Below are positions 1 through 6,572 of a DNA stretch of 15,763 nt, one piece after another. The stretch lies in contig QHOP01000406.1 of NCBI GenBank assembly GCA_003219345.1, forward strand, positions 1-15,763. Direction: 5' to 3'. The stretch comes from Verrucomicrobiota bacterium (GTDB lineage Bacteria; Verrucomicrobiota; Verrucomicrobiia; Limisphaerales; AV2). Numbering within the stretch: the first letter of the stretch is position 1; the number at the start of each line of letters is the position of its first letter. Made by a program: the position numbers and the translations under genes. A model generated the notes under the pieces. The model worked only from the letters and a program-made list of their open reading frames with translations. It had not been told where the DNA came from and did no database searches.

Positions 1-133
1 TTCCCGCGCGCCCAACTCAATCTTGAGCCGCTTGCGTGTAGCTGACCGGTCGTAAAGCGCGAAGGAATCGCTGTGCACCTCATTCTTGAGTCACCCAATA
101 TCTTTTGTATTTCTCCCGGTTCAGGCTTCTTCA
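1..133 (-). pseudogene. Partial or frame-disrupted gene running off the left edge
   Basis: On the minus strand an ATG at 133, preceded by a GGAAAG stretch about 10 nt upstream, opens a frame beginning MKKPEPGEIQKILGDS that stays open to the window edge. From about position 93 a neighbouring frame looks more protein-like (HSDSFALYDRSATRKRLK, then IELGARE) and also stays open to the edge, but it has a stop just before it. A single frameshift near position 90 would join the two. The IELGAR piece recalls the LELGAR motif of AbiEii/AbiGii-type nucleotidyltransferase toxins, but a fragment this short cannot establish that. It is either the 5' end of a decayed gene or a frameshifted one. Confidence 0.3.
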
Positions 134-204
134 TGAGGACAATTCTTTCCATTTCCTGATTCGTTCGCTTCCACCGCGGTCATTTCAACTCGCCGCGTCC
201 AGGA

Positions 205-462
205 CGAAATGTCGTGAATTGTCCGGAACGCGTCTTGAAATGCGGCGCCATAATGCAGATTGCTGCTGACGACTCTATGATGTGTCGCTGGCACGTACGA
301 GGTAGGTCGTGATGCGCCATGGTGGGTCAGTGGCCTGTCGGTGGCGCGTCGTTGACGCACCGATGGCGCGTGGTGAAGCGCCAGTGACCGTTCATGGCAC
401 GCCATTGAAAGGTCGCGACAATTCAGTGACGCGTCAGTGAAACATGATGACCGAACGTCTGA
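205..462. repeat. Array of degenerate 10-11 bp units in near-helical phase
   Basis: Read on the minus strand, the DNA divides into consecutive units of consensus YCAYYGRCGCG (11 bp) or the same lacking one central base (10 bp). In the core, units start at 440, 429, 418, 408, 397, 387, 376, 366, 355, 344, 333, 322, 312, 301, 291, 280 and 269. Spacings are only 10 or 11 bp, with a mean of about 10.7. All but two of these (418 and 301) begin TCA or CCA. Weaker units extend to about 462 on one side and 205 on the other. Because spacings mix 10 and 11, no reading frame is kept, so this is not a protein repeat. Unit junctions form a quasi-palindrome (TGRCGYGYCA), perfect at 427-436. Function unknown. 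Confidence 0.75.
364..383. repeat. Perfect 6-bp hairpin inside the periodic array
   Basis: TGGCGC (364-369) and GCGCCA (378-383) are perfect inverted copies around an 8-nt loop. Similar small dyads lie alongside: GCGTC/GACGC at 346-358, GTCGCGAC at 412-419 and TGACGCGTCA at 427-436. They arise from the array unit itself and could be either DNA dyads or RNA stems. Confidence 0.5.
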
Positions 463-484
463 GCGGGGTAGGGCGTGCCTTCTG

Positions 485-767
485 TTAAACTGATCTGGAT
501 GAATTTTCATTTTTCTTGGACTGCCATGGCTCCAGACTAAATGCCCACTGATTCAGTTCCCGGATGGTGTCGTTGACGGCGTTGATTCGCCGGTCCGTGT
601 TTTGAGCGATGCACGCTAAATTGGTTGTATGGCGGTACCACGTGCGTTTGTCACGACAGCCTTCGCAATGGATCACCCTTGACCCCGGCGAACTCGCGGT
701 CGGGATAATAGATGCCCCAAAGTTGGGTGCCAGTATCGGATTCGATGGCCGTTTTCATGCCGGCCAT
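485..767 (-). pseudogene. Small hypothetical gene with a frame shift near its middle
   Basis: Two abutting minus-strand frames look like one small protein. The first starts at ATG 767 (or 758), reads MKTAIESDTGTQLWGIYYPD and REFAGVKG, then drifts to a stop. The second, in the next frame, reads VIHCEGCRDKRTWYRH and continues to a TAA at 485-487. Removing one G from the AAGGG run near 677 would fuse them into about 93 residues with a CEGC pair that might be half of a zinc ribbon. A stop codon immediately precedes ATG 767. The second frame could also start on its own at GTG 676. I do not recognise the family. The gene ends directly beside the periodic array and points into it. It could be a pseudogene, a sequencing indel or a true frameshift site. 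Confidence 0.4.
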
Positions 768-787
768 TCAAGCACGCAGGCCCGAAC

Positions 788-814
788 AAGATTGTGACTG
801 TGGGTCACAATCTT
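788..814. promoter_or_regulatory. Perfect 11-bp inverted repeat upstream of the HTH gene
   Basis: AAGATTGTGAC (788-798) and GTCACAATCTT (804-814) are exact inverted copies separated by TGTGG. The dyad sits 50 bp before the start of the small HTH gene, so an autoregulatory operator is plausible. The short TTTT at 813-816 would also allow a weak terminator on the plus strand. The sequence alone does not decide between them. Confidence 0.6.
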
Positions 815-863
815 TTCCTCAAGACCTGATAGGCTTTCTTTTGCGGTATAAGAAAAATGTGTT

Positions 864-1112
864 ATGCAGGCCGCGGTTCAAACAAGTAACCCGGGACTTG
901 TGGCATTAAATCAGTGGTGCAAGCGGGTAGGATTGGCTCCCATCACTGCCTGGCGATTCCGAAAGCGTGGTTGGTTGAGAACCGTTAACATCGCTGGTCG
1001 GATTTATATCACCGACCAGGCAATCAGAGAATTCACCCGACGTGCCGAAGCCGGTGAATTTGCAAGAGACCACAAGGTTCCGGCCCCGCCGAACAGAGAA
1101 CGTTACTTCTGA
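864..1112 (+). CDS. Small winged-HTH DNA-binding protein, excisionase-like
   Basis: An 82-residue protein. Residues about 14-37 (LNQWCKRVGLAPITAWRFRK) form a MerR/AlpA-like helix-turn-helix that ends in RGWLRT. Residues 40-50 (TVNIAGRIYIT) are a typical wing, followed by a helix (DQAIREFTRRAEAGEF). The small size, this fold and a convergent integrase 37 bp downstream are what one expects of a recombination directionality factor that biases the integrase toward excision. This function is inferred from family and context; a simple transcriptional regulator of the element is the alternative. No clear ribosome-binding site is seen. A competing ATG at 857 gives only ten codons. A perfect dyad lies at 788-814. 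Confidence 0.75.
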   Translation: MQAAVQTSNPGLVALNQWCKRVGLAPITAWRFRKRGWLRTVNIAGRIYITDQAIREFTRRAEAGEFARDHKVPAPPNRERYF

Positions 1113-1148
1113 TGGTTGCGACCAAGTCTGAAATTGGATGCAAGAACG

Positions 1149-2399
1149 TCAGGCGGCAACGTCGAATCTCACTTTTCGCGCCTGCCGCCGCTTGTGATCG
1201 GCGGCCAAATGTCCGTAAACTTTTCCGATCAAGATTCCACCATCCTGATGGCCCACCCACTCGGCAATGGTCATGTAATCAATACCGGCCATCACACACA
1301 TCGAAATAAAATGATGACGGCAGTCGTGGAAACCGAAGCGCGGCATGGCCGCGGCCTCGCGGGCCAGCAAAAGCGACTCCCGGAACGTTTTGGCGGGACG
1401 ATCGGCATCGCCTCGCCGCGGCGATGGGAATAGCCATTCCGAATCTGGAGCCAGGCGTGAGAACATGTCCTTCAAGTGCGCTTTGAGTTTCGGATTAAAG
1501 TCCACACGACGCATTTTGCCATTTTTCGTCAACCCGTCCGAACCGAAGATTAATTGCCGGTTGAGCCAATCCACGTCGGTCTTTTTCAAACGCAACGTTT
1601 CGCTCGCTCGTCCGCCAGACATGCTCATCAATTTGATGAAATCGGTAAACTCCTGCGCGTTTGCGAGCGCCTTGCCTTTGCCTGACTCGACCACCTTCCC
1701 CTCGCTGAAGGCCGGCTGGAAAGCCGCCCAACAGATTTTTTCCATTTCGGACGGCGTGACCAGAGGTCGTTTGCGCGGCTTGGACTTGAGCGGGCGCAAA
1801 TTGTCCGTGGGAAGACGCGTAATCCACTTGTCATCGAAGAGAGCGCGCTTCATCACGTTACGGAAAACGGTTATCTCCAGGTTGACGGTTCGGGCCGAAA
1901 CGCCTGCGGCTTTGCGTTTGGCGATGAACCCGTTGATCATAGCGGGGTTGATCCTGTCGAGCCGCATCTCGCCCAGATGTTCCTTCCAGCGATCAATCGC
2001 GTAACCTTCCGTTTCAAGCGTCGAAGTGCGTTTGACGTCTTCTACCTTGCGATAATAATCCAGGTATTGCTCGGCGTAGTCGGCAAATTTCGGTGTGCGG
2101 CGCAAGACTGGCAATTGTCCCTTGCGACGATCTACCCGCAGTTCTTCCATTTTGCTGCGTGCCTGAGCCGGGGTGGTAGCGCCTTCGAGCGGAACCCGCC
2201 GAACTTTCCTTTCGCCCGTGTCCTCATTCAGAATGACAAGTTGGGCGTAGTAGCGACCATTGCGAACCCACAGGCCGCGAATGGGACGCTTGCGTTCATC
2301 AAAGACCTTTTGGTAACTTCGCTGCCGATGTTCACGATTACTGACAGACTCGGTGTGGAAGCCAAACTGCGAGTTACTGCGGCCTGCGCTTGCTTTCAT
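1149..2399 (-). CDS. Tyrosine recombinase (phage-type integrase)
   Basis: A complete 416-residue site-specific recombinase that would cut and rejoin att sites of an integrative element. Residues about 40-95 resemble an AP2-like arm-binding region (WVRNGRYYAQLVILNEDTGE), about 100-200 the SAM-like core-binding domain, and about 210-405 the catalytic domain. The catalytic set is present: R264 in SGGRASETLRL, K292 in TKNGK, H358-x-x-R361 in HDCRHHF, H384 in WVGHQ, and the nucleophile Y395 in KVYGHL. An in-frame TAG three codons upstream supports the ATG start. It converges with the HTH gene and begins 80 bp from a tRNA-Leu gene, so it likely marks the right end of an integrated element. Confidence 0.93.
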   Translation of the reverse strand: MKASAGRSNSQFGFHTESVSNREHRQRSYQKVFDERKRPIRGLWVRNGRYYAQLVILNEDTGERKVRRVPLEGATTPAQARSKMEELRVDRRKGQLPVLRRTPKFADYAEQYLDYYRKVEDVKRTSTLETEGYAIDRWKEHLGEMRLDRINPAMINGFIAKRKAAGVSARTVNLEITVFRNVMKRALFDDKWITRLPTDNLRPLKSKPRKRPLVTPSEMEKICWAAFQPAFSEGKVVESGKGKALANAQEFTDFIKLMSMSGGRASETLRLKKTDVDWLNRQLIFGSDGLTKNGKMRRVDFNPKLKAHLKDMFSRLAPDSEWLFPSPRRGDADRPAKTFRESLLLAREAAAMPRFGFHDCRHHFISMCVMAGIDYMTIAEWVGHQDGGILIGKVYGHLAADHKRRQARKVRFDVAA

Positions 2400-2407
2400 G
2401 CGCTTAC

Positions 2408-2430
2408 ACTAGCACAAAAACTAGCACAAA
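2408..2430. repeat. Two 11-bp direct repeats, candidate integrase arm-type sites
   Basis: ACTAGCACAAA occurs at 2408-2418 and again at 2420-2430, a 12-bp period. They lie between the integrase start and the tRNA gene, where arm-type binding sites of tyrosine integrases are usually found, and their length is typical of such sites. Assignment is by position and shape only; they could instead regulate the integrase promoter. Confidence 0.5.
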
Positions 2431-2478
2431 CACAAGTGCCGGATCTCAGTGCATTCGTAACATATTGATTATCAGGTT

Positions 2479-2563
2479 GCCCGCGTGGCGGAATTGGCAG
2501 ACGCGCTAGATTCAGGTTCTAGTGATTAACATCGTACAGGTTCAAATCCTGTCGCGGGCACCA
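2479..2563 (+). tRNA. tRNA-Leu, anticodon CAG
   Basis: The 85-nt cloverleaf is complete. The acceptor stem GCCCGCG (2479-2485) pairs with CGCGGGC (2553-2559), followed by discriminator A and an encoded CCA (2561-2563). The anticodon stem CTAGA/TCTAG encloses the loop TTCAGGT, with anticodon CAG at 2513-2515. There is a class II variable arm (about 2521-2534). The T arm is ACAGG-TTCAAAT-CCTGT. A GATTAT box 6 nt upstream (2467-2472) could be its -10. It lies beside the integrase and is the likely attachment site, but its 5' side, not its 3' side, faces the integrase. Confidence 0.96.
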
Positions 2564-2619
2564 TATTCCTCAGGACACCTTGAACCGCCCCGGGTAATTA
2601 TGTCATCCAACGCAATTTC

Positions 2620-4224
2620 ATGCGTGTAGTGATTCGTCAGACCGACGGAAGCGATGCTGCGCGATGGCAGGACTTGCTGAAAGCGTCGATTGGGGAGGAT
2701 TACCCTGACAAACAGGTTTACGAGCCGGCTTGGGCTTCAACCCAACTCGACCTGGCCACTGGACATGAAACCTGGGTCGCCGAGGCAAACGGGCGCTGGC
2801 AGGCGAGTGTTTCTTTTCTCCAGCCTGCGTCTCAGACCAAAAATCCCGTTCTGAATCTCGGCCGCCCGTTGTTTCGCCCGGAGAGCTTTAAAGACGGTTC
2901 AGCCGAAGCGCTCCTGCGCCGCATCAACGAACTGGCCGCCGAACGCCGGCAGATGATCGTCGCGCGGATCCTTGCCTCCGACCACCCACAGCAGTTATTG
3001 CACGAAAAAATCGGCTATGTCTGCGTCGGATTTCAGCCATTCAAACACCTGCTCCTCGTGCGGCAAGGGGCGCTGTTTTATGTTTGGTTCGCCAAACCCG
3101 ACATCGTTCCTCGCCGCCCGATCTCGGAATCCCTTTCACAGATCAGCGAGCTGGCCGCCGCCGCGCTCAACCACCTGAGAATTCCCAACCCGCTGTCGGT
3201 TCGCGATGGCGTCACGGGCTATCCCCTGCAAACCGAACTGCAACTTCACGAAGCCAGCTACAATGATTTCGCCCTTTGGCGCCTCCACGCCCAATCTTCC
3301 AGTCCGCCGACCGAAATCTCCAGCGGCTACAACCTCGGCCTGGGACTGCTCCGCACCTCCGGTGACGCGCAGGTTCGCGCAGTTCTGGGCAAACGCCACA
3401 ACAACGTCGTCGCGGGCCTGGCTTATCTGGCCGATAACCGCGACCGCTGCGTTCGCCTCGTGGACAGCTTCAGCACTGATGACTTGTCCATCGGCGCGCT
3501 CTTTAATTATGCGGTCAGAATCGCCCAGGATAAACTCAACGCCGTTTACCTGGAAGCAGACATCCTCATGACTGCGCCGCGCCTGCTGAAAACCGCCGAA
3601 CAGCTTGGCTTCGTTCCGGTGGCCTACCTGCCGGCCTTTTACTTCAACGCTGACGGCCACACCGACGTTGTGAAAGTGGTGAAACTGAGCATGGCCTATT
3701 CGCTTGAGAACACCGAGTTGAGCTCGCACGCCAAGGTCATCGTCCAGATCGTTGACCAGAGTTTTCAGGACCAGAAAATCGGCGTGGCCATTATCAATCT
3801 GCTCCGCGGCCTGCCCATTTTTGAGGGCCTGGGTGATGGCGAACTGCGCAAGATGGCCCGGTTATTCACCCAAAAGCTTTACCGGCCGGGTGAAAAAATC
3901 TTCAACAAAGGCGATTCCAGCAACGAAGCCTACGTGGTCATGCGTGGCCAGGTGGAGATTCACCTCGAAGAGAAATCATCCCCAATCGCCACCGTCGGCC
4001 ATGGCCAGATCTTCGGAGAACTCGCGTTCCTCGACAATTCGCCGCGCGTGGCATATGCCATCGCCAGTCAGGCCAGCATCTTGCTCGTGATTCAGCGGAC
4101 CGCTTTTAACGATCTCGTGCAGCGCGAACCGTATTTCGGCATGATGGTCATGCGCAACATTGGGCTGGAGCTTTCCCATCGTTTGCGCCGAACAAATGCC
4201 GCTGCCGCATTCGTCAAGAGATAA
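2620..4224 (+). CDS. GNAT-like double domain fused to a cyclic-nucleotide-binding domain
   Basis: A 534-residue cytoplasmic protein. Residues 1-about 150 and about 200-360 each look like GNAT acetyltransferase-type folds; the first ends with LLHEKIGYVCVGFQPF and the second contains VRLVDSFSTDD and TAEQLGFVPVAYLPAFYF. Residues about 398-520 form a cNMP-binding domain (LPIFEGLGDGELRKMARLF at the start). Its phosphate-binding cassette is FGELAFLDNSPRVA, with E467 and R476 spaced as in true cNMP binders. The fusion suggests an acyltransferase switched by cAMP or cGMP, as in mycobacterial PatA, where the cNMP domain is N-terminal instead. The CoA-binding loops are not obvious, so one GNAT half may be inactive. 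Substrate unknown. It starts 57 bp after tRNA-Leu and converges with the next gene. Confidence 0.75.
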   Translation: MRVVIRQTDGSDAARWQDLLKASIGEDYPDKQVYEPAWASTQLDLATGHETWVAEANGRWQASVSFLQPASQTKNPVLNLGRPLFRPESFKDGSAEALLRRINELAAERRQMIVARILASDHPQQLLHEKIGYVCVGFQPFKHLLLVRQGALFYVWFAKPDIVPRRPISESLSQISELAAAALNHLRIPNPLSVRDGVTGYPLQTELQLHEASYNDFALWRLHAQSSSPPTEISSGYNLGLGLLRTSGDAQVRAVLGKRHNNVVAGLAYLADNRDRCVRLVDSFSTDDLSIGALFNYAVRIAQDKLNAVYLEADILMTAPRLLKTAEQLGFVPVAYLPAFYFNADGHTDVVKVVKLSMAYSLENTELSSHAKVIVQIVDQSFQDQKIGVAIINLLRGLPIFEGLGDGELRKMARLFTQKLYRPGEKIFNKGDSSNEAYVVMRGQVEIHLEEKSSPIATVGHGQIFGELAFLDNSPRVAYAIASQASILLVIQRTAFNDLVQREPYFGMMVMRNIGLELSHRLRRTNAAAAFVKR

Positions 4225-4235
4225 CCTCCCGCCCC

Positions 4236-4778
4236 TTACCAGGAGACAGGCACAGACAGTTTGTTTCCAAATCGGTTCTTGTAAGAAAGCTGCTTGTGCG
4301 TCACCCCGTACTCATAAACCAACCGGGTAATCTTCACGTCGTAGCAACAATACTCGGCGATTTCCAGCAGCCTGCCTTCCTTGAACCACTGGATGGCTTG
4401 CATGCCTTCGGAGGTCTTCTCCAAACCGAGCGTCGCCGCCGCGATCACATCCAGAGAAAGCCGGTGCTCCAACCTCTTCTGCAACTCCGCCAGCATATCC
4501 AGCGTCGGAATTTGCCGCAGATCCAGCGTGGTGTAGCCGTGCAACACTTCGTAATCGAATCGCAGATTGTTGAACCCAACCACCAGGTCCGCGCGCAGCA
4601 ATTCGGTGATGAGGTCGTTGACCTTTTTTTCGCTGTAAATGCGGTAGTCGCGCCGTGCCGTACTGTAAGTGACTCCGACGCTCATTTGCATCCGGCTGAT
4701 CTTGTCCCAGCCGCCGACGTCTTCCGCCGACTTCTGCGTTTCCAAATCAAAATAGACGATGTTCTTCATCCCGGCCAT
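4236..4778 (-). CDS. DEDDy-type 3'-5' exonuclease / RNase H-like protein
   Basis: About 180 residues with the four acidic residues of the DnaQ-like exonuclease fold. D11 and E13 are in YFDLET; D75 is in GFNNLRFDYEVL; Y143-x-x-x-D147 is in AEYCCYDVKIT. The YxxxD form marks the DEDDy subtype seen in family-B polymerase proofreading domains and YprB-like predicted exonucleases. No polymerase or helicase domain is attached, so it is a free-standing exonuclease domain that would remove nucleotides from 3' ends; DNA versus RNA as substrate is unknown. ATG 4778 is chosen; ATG 4769 or TTG 4790 are possible, with no clear ribosome-binding site to decide. Its end is 11 bp from the convergent cNMP/GNAT gene. 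Confidence 0.75.
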   Translation of the reverse strand: MAGMKNIVYFDLETQKSAEDVGGWDKISRMQMSVGVTYSTARRDYRIYSEKKVNDLITELLRADLVVGFNNLRFDYEVLHGYTTLDLRQIPTLDMLAELQKRLEHRLSLDVIAAATLGLEKTSEGMQAIQWFKEGRLLEIAEYCCYDVKITRLVYEYGVTHKQLSYKNRFGNKLSVPVSW

Positions 4779-4959
4779 CGGCGCGGACAAACGGGCGCGC
4801 GCGTCACTTTACCGGGCAAGCCGACTCGCGCAAAAGAAAATCACGCCGGTCGAACAGCCAACCATTGTTCGTCGATCGGACGACGCGGCGCGACCAGCTG
4901 CTTGACGCGTTAGGACTTCGCTTTTGCAAATATCTCTTTCCAGCTTGCGCTGCCGCCGA

Positions 4960-4972
4960 TTAAGATGGCAGC
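4960..4972 (+). promoter_or_regulatory. -10-like box 7 nt before psd, leaderless start
   Basis: TTAAGA (4960-4965) is followed by seven nucleotides and then GTGAAA of psd. The same geometry, TTAATT-N7-GTGAAA, occurs before 10888 and 13714. A -10 box this close puts the transcript start at or next to the start codon. No convincing -35 box is seen here. Confidence 0.45.
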
Positions 4973-5659
4973 GTGAAACACAAAGGCAAAGCCACGCAGG
5001 CCGCGCTGAAGTTGATCCTTTGGGCGCTCGTGGCGCTGCTCGTGGTGACGGTGATGGGCTTTCTGGCCGCAGTGGTGGGTGCGTTCATCTTTTCGATTTC
5101 CGTCGGCCTGTTTACCGTGTGGGTTGTGTTCTCCCTGTTTTGCCTCTGGTTTTTCCGCGATCCCGACGCGCGCGTGCCTGCGGACCCCAACGTCATCATC
5201 GCTCCCGCCCACGGCAAAGTGGACGTGATTGACGAGACCACGGAGCCTGAATTCATGGGCGGACCCTGCCGGCGCGTTTCCATTTTCCTTTCCGTGATCG
5301 AAGTGCACGTGCAAAAGGCGCCGGTGGCGGGAAAAATGGTTCAACTGAAGCACACTCGGGGACGGTTCATGAGCGCTTTGAAACAGGACTCGGCCGCGCA
5401 CAACGAAAACGTGCTGATCGGCTTTGAATCGAGCGAGAAGCCCGGCGAAAAAATCGCTGTGCGCTTGATCGCGGGTGTCCTGGCCCGGCGCATCATTCCG
5501 TGGATTGCGGAGGGTGACGAGGTGGCGCGGGGCGAACGCATCAGCCTGATCCAATTCGGCTCGCGTGTGGACATTTACCTGCCGTTGACAACCGAAATCC
5601 GCGTCCAGCTCGGCGCCAAAGTCCGTGGCGGCGAAACCGTGATCGCCTCCAGAACCTGA
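4973..5659 (+). CDS. psd: Phosphatidylserine decarboxylase
   Basis: A 228-residue membrane enzyme that converts phosphatidylserine to phosphatidylethanolamine, of the short archaetidylserine-decarboxylase-like type. Two hydrophobic helices span residues about 11-60. Family motifs follow: WFFRDPDARVP, IIAPAHGKVDVI, VSIFLSVIEVHVQKAPVAG, NENVLIGF, IAGVLARRI and finally FGSRVDIYLP. The Gly-Ser in the last motif is the expected self-cleavage site that makes the pyruvoyl cofactor. The length fits the short family. GTG at 4973 is the only suitable start and lies 7 nt after TTAAGA. The downstream pssA starts 6 bp later, so the two enzymes for consecutive steps are co-transcribed. Confidence 0.93.
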   Translation: MKHKGKATQAALKLILWALVALLVVTVMGFLAAVVGAFIFSISVGLFTVWVVFSLFCLWFFRDPDARVPADPNVIIAPAHGKVDVIDETTEPEFMGGPCRRVSIFLSVIEVHVQKAPVAGKMVQLKHTRGRFMSALKQDSAAHNENVLIGFESSEKPGEKIAVRLIAGVLARRIIPWIAEGDEVARGERISLIQFGSRVDIYLPLTTEIRVQLGAKVRGGETVIASRT

Positions 5660-5665
5660 GGACCT

Positions 5666-6535
5666 ATGGCGACTGAGTCCAGCAACTCCCCGCGGGCCGA
5701 AGGCGCGGGCGCGGAGCTGAAAATTTTTTTGCTGCCGAACCTGCTGACGGCGGGAAATCTCTTTTGCGGCTTTCTGGCGCTGACGCTCATCGTCGGGGCG
5801 GACATCAACAATCCCGGCGCCTTCGGTCCGACCATCCGCAACGCCATCCTCTTTATCATCCTCGCCTGTGTTTTTGACCTGTTGGACGGGCGGGTGGCGC
5901 GCTTCGGAGGACAGGACAGCCCGTTCGGACGCGAATTCGACTCGCTGGCCGACATTATTTCCTTTGGCGCCGCACCGGCGTTTCTGGTGCATCGCGTCGT
6001 GCTGCACGATGTCTTTGAAAAACACCCGGAAATCGGCTGGTTCATTGCGTCGGTTTATTTGATTTGCGGCGCGTTTCGGCTGGCGCGCTTCAACTGTCTG
6101 GCCGCCGCGGGCAGCGGTGGTGGCAGGGACTTTCTTGGTTTCCCAATTCCCGCCGCCGCCGGCACGGTGGCCTCCATCACCTTGTTCCTGCTCTGGCTGG
6201 ATGACCGCGGCTGGCTGGACGAGCGATTTGCAAAAACGCCCTGGCGTTACGTCCTGCCGGTCATCATGGTCTTTCTCTCGTTCATGATGGTCAGTGAAGT
6301 GAAGTATCCCTCCTTCAAGTCCCTCGATTGGCGCGCCAAACGCCCTTTCCCCAAAATGGTCGCCATCATTCTGGCAGCCGCCTTTCTATTCATCGCTCAG
6401 AAACAAATCCTGCCGGTCGTCCTGCCGTTGATCTTCACCGCTTATTTGATATCCGGTTTCATCCGGCCGCGCCTGTCGCGGAAGATTGTTCACGAGATTG
6501 AAGAGGAGGACGAGGACGAGCAGCCGACCGCGTAA
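5666..6535 (+). CDS. pssA: CDP-diacylglycerol-serine O-phosphatidyltransferase
   Basis: A 289-residue integral membrane enzyme joining serine to CDP-diacylglycerol to give phosphatidylserine, the substrate of the preceding psd. The CDP-alcohol phosphotransferase signature is complete: D71-x2-D74-G75-x2-A78-R79-x8-G88-x3-D92-x3-D96, within FDLLDGRVARF and FGREFDSLAD. Several hydrophobic helices lie at about 22-45, 58-72, 125-145, 160-178 and 195-285. The tail is very acidic (HEIEEEDEDEQ). GAGGA overlaps the psd stop codon 5 nt before the ATG, one of the few good ribosome-binding sites here. The order psd-pssA is a common pairing. Confidence 0.95.
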   Translation: MATESSNSPRAEGAGAELKIFLLPNLLTAGNLFCGFLALTLIVGADINNPGAFGPTIRNAILFIILACVFDLLDGRVARFGGQDSPFGREFDSLADIISFGAAPAFLVHRVVLHDVFEKHPEIGWFIASVYLICGAFRLARFNCLAAAGSGGGRDFLGFPIPAAAGTVASITLFLLWLDDRGWLDERFAKTPWRYVLPVIMVFLSFMMVSEVKYPSFKSLDWRAKRPFPKMVAIILAAAFLFIAQKQILPVVLPLIFTAYLISGFIRPRLSRKIVHEIEEEDEDEQPTA

Positions 6536-6572
6536 CCCGCATGCCGGACTTTTTTTCATACCTGCTGCCTGC

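Noticed and set aside
205..462. CRISPR array
   Set aside because: Units of 10-11 bp follow one another directly without spacers, and no cas gene is present.
121..510. A 129-codon minus-strand open frame across the periodic array
   Set aside because: The repeat spacing mixes 10 and 11 bp, so the repeat does not appear as a peptide repeat; the frame is low-complexity and His/Arg/Ser-rich without family features.
609..797. Plus-strand open frames of 62 and 65 codons before the HTH gene
   Set aside because: They are antisense to the more protein-like minus-strand small gene and cross the 11-bp inverted repeat; no family features are visible.
864..900. A tRNA 3' fragment (GGTTCAAA) as the left attachment site
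   Set aside because: The match to the tRNA-Leu T loop is only about eight bases and does not extend into the acceptor stem.
4910..6025. A 371-codon minus-strand open frame
   Set aside because: It lies opposite psd and pssA, both with complete signature motifs; the antisense product is His/Gln/Arg-rich and looks like a shadow.
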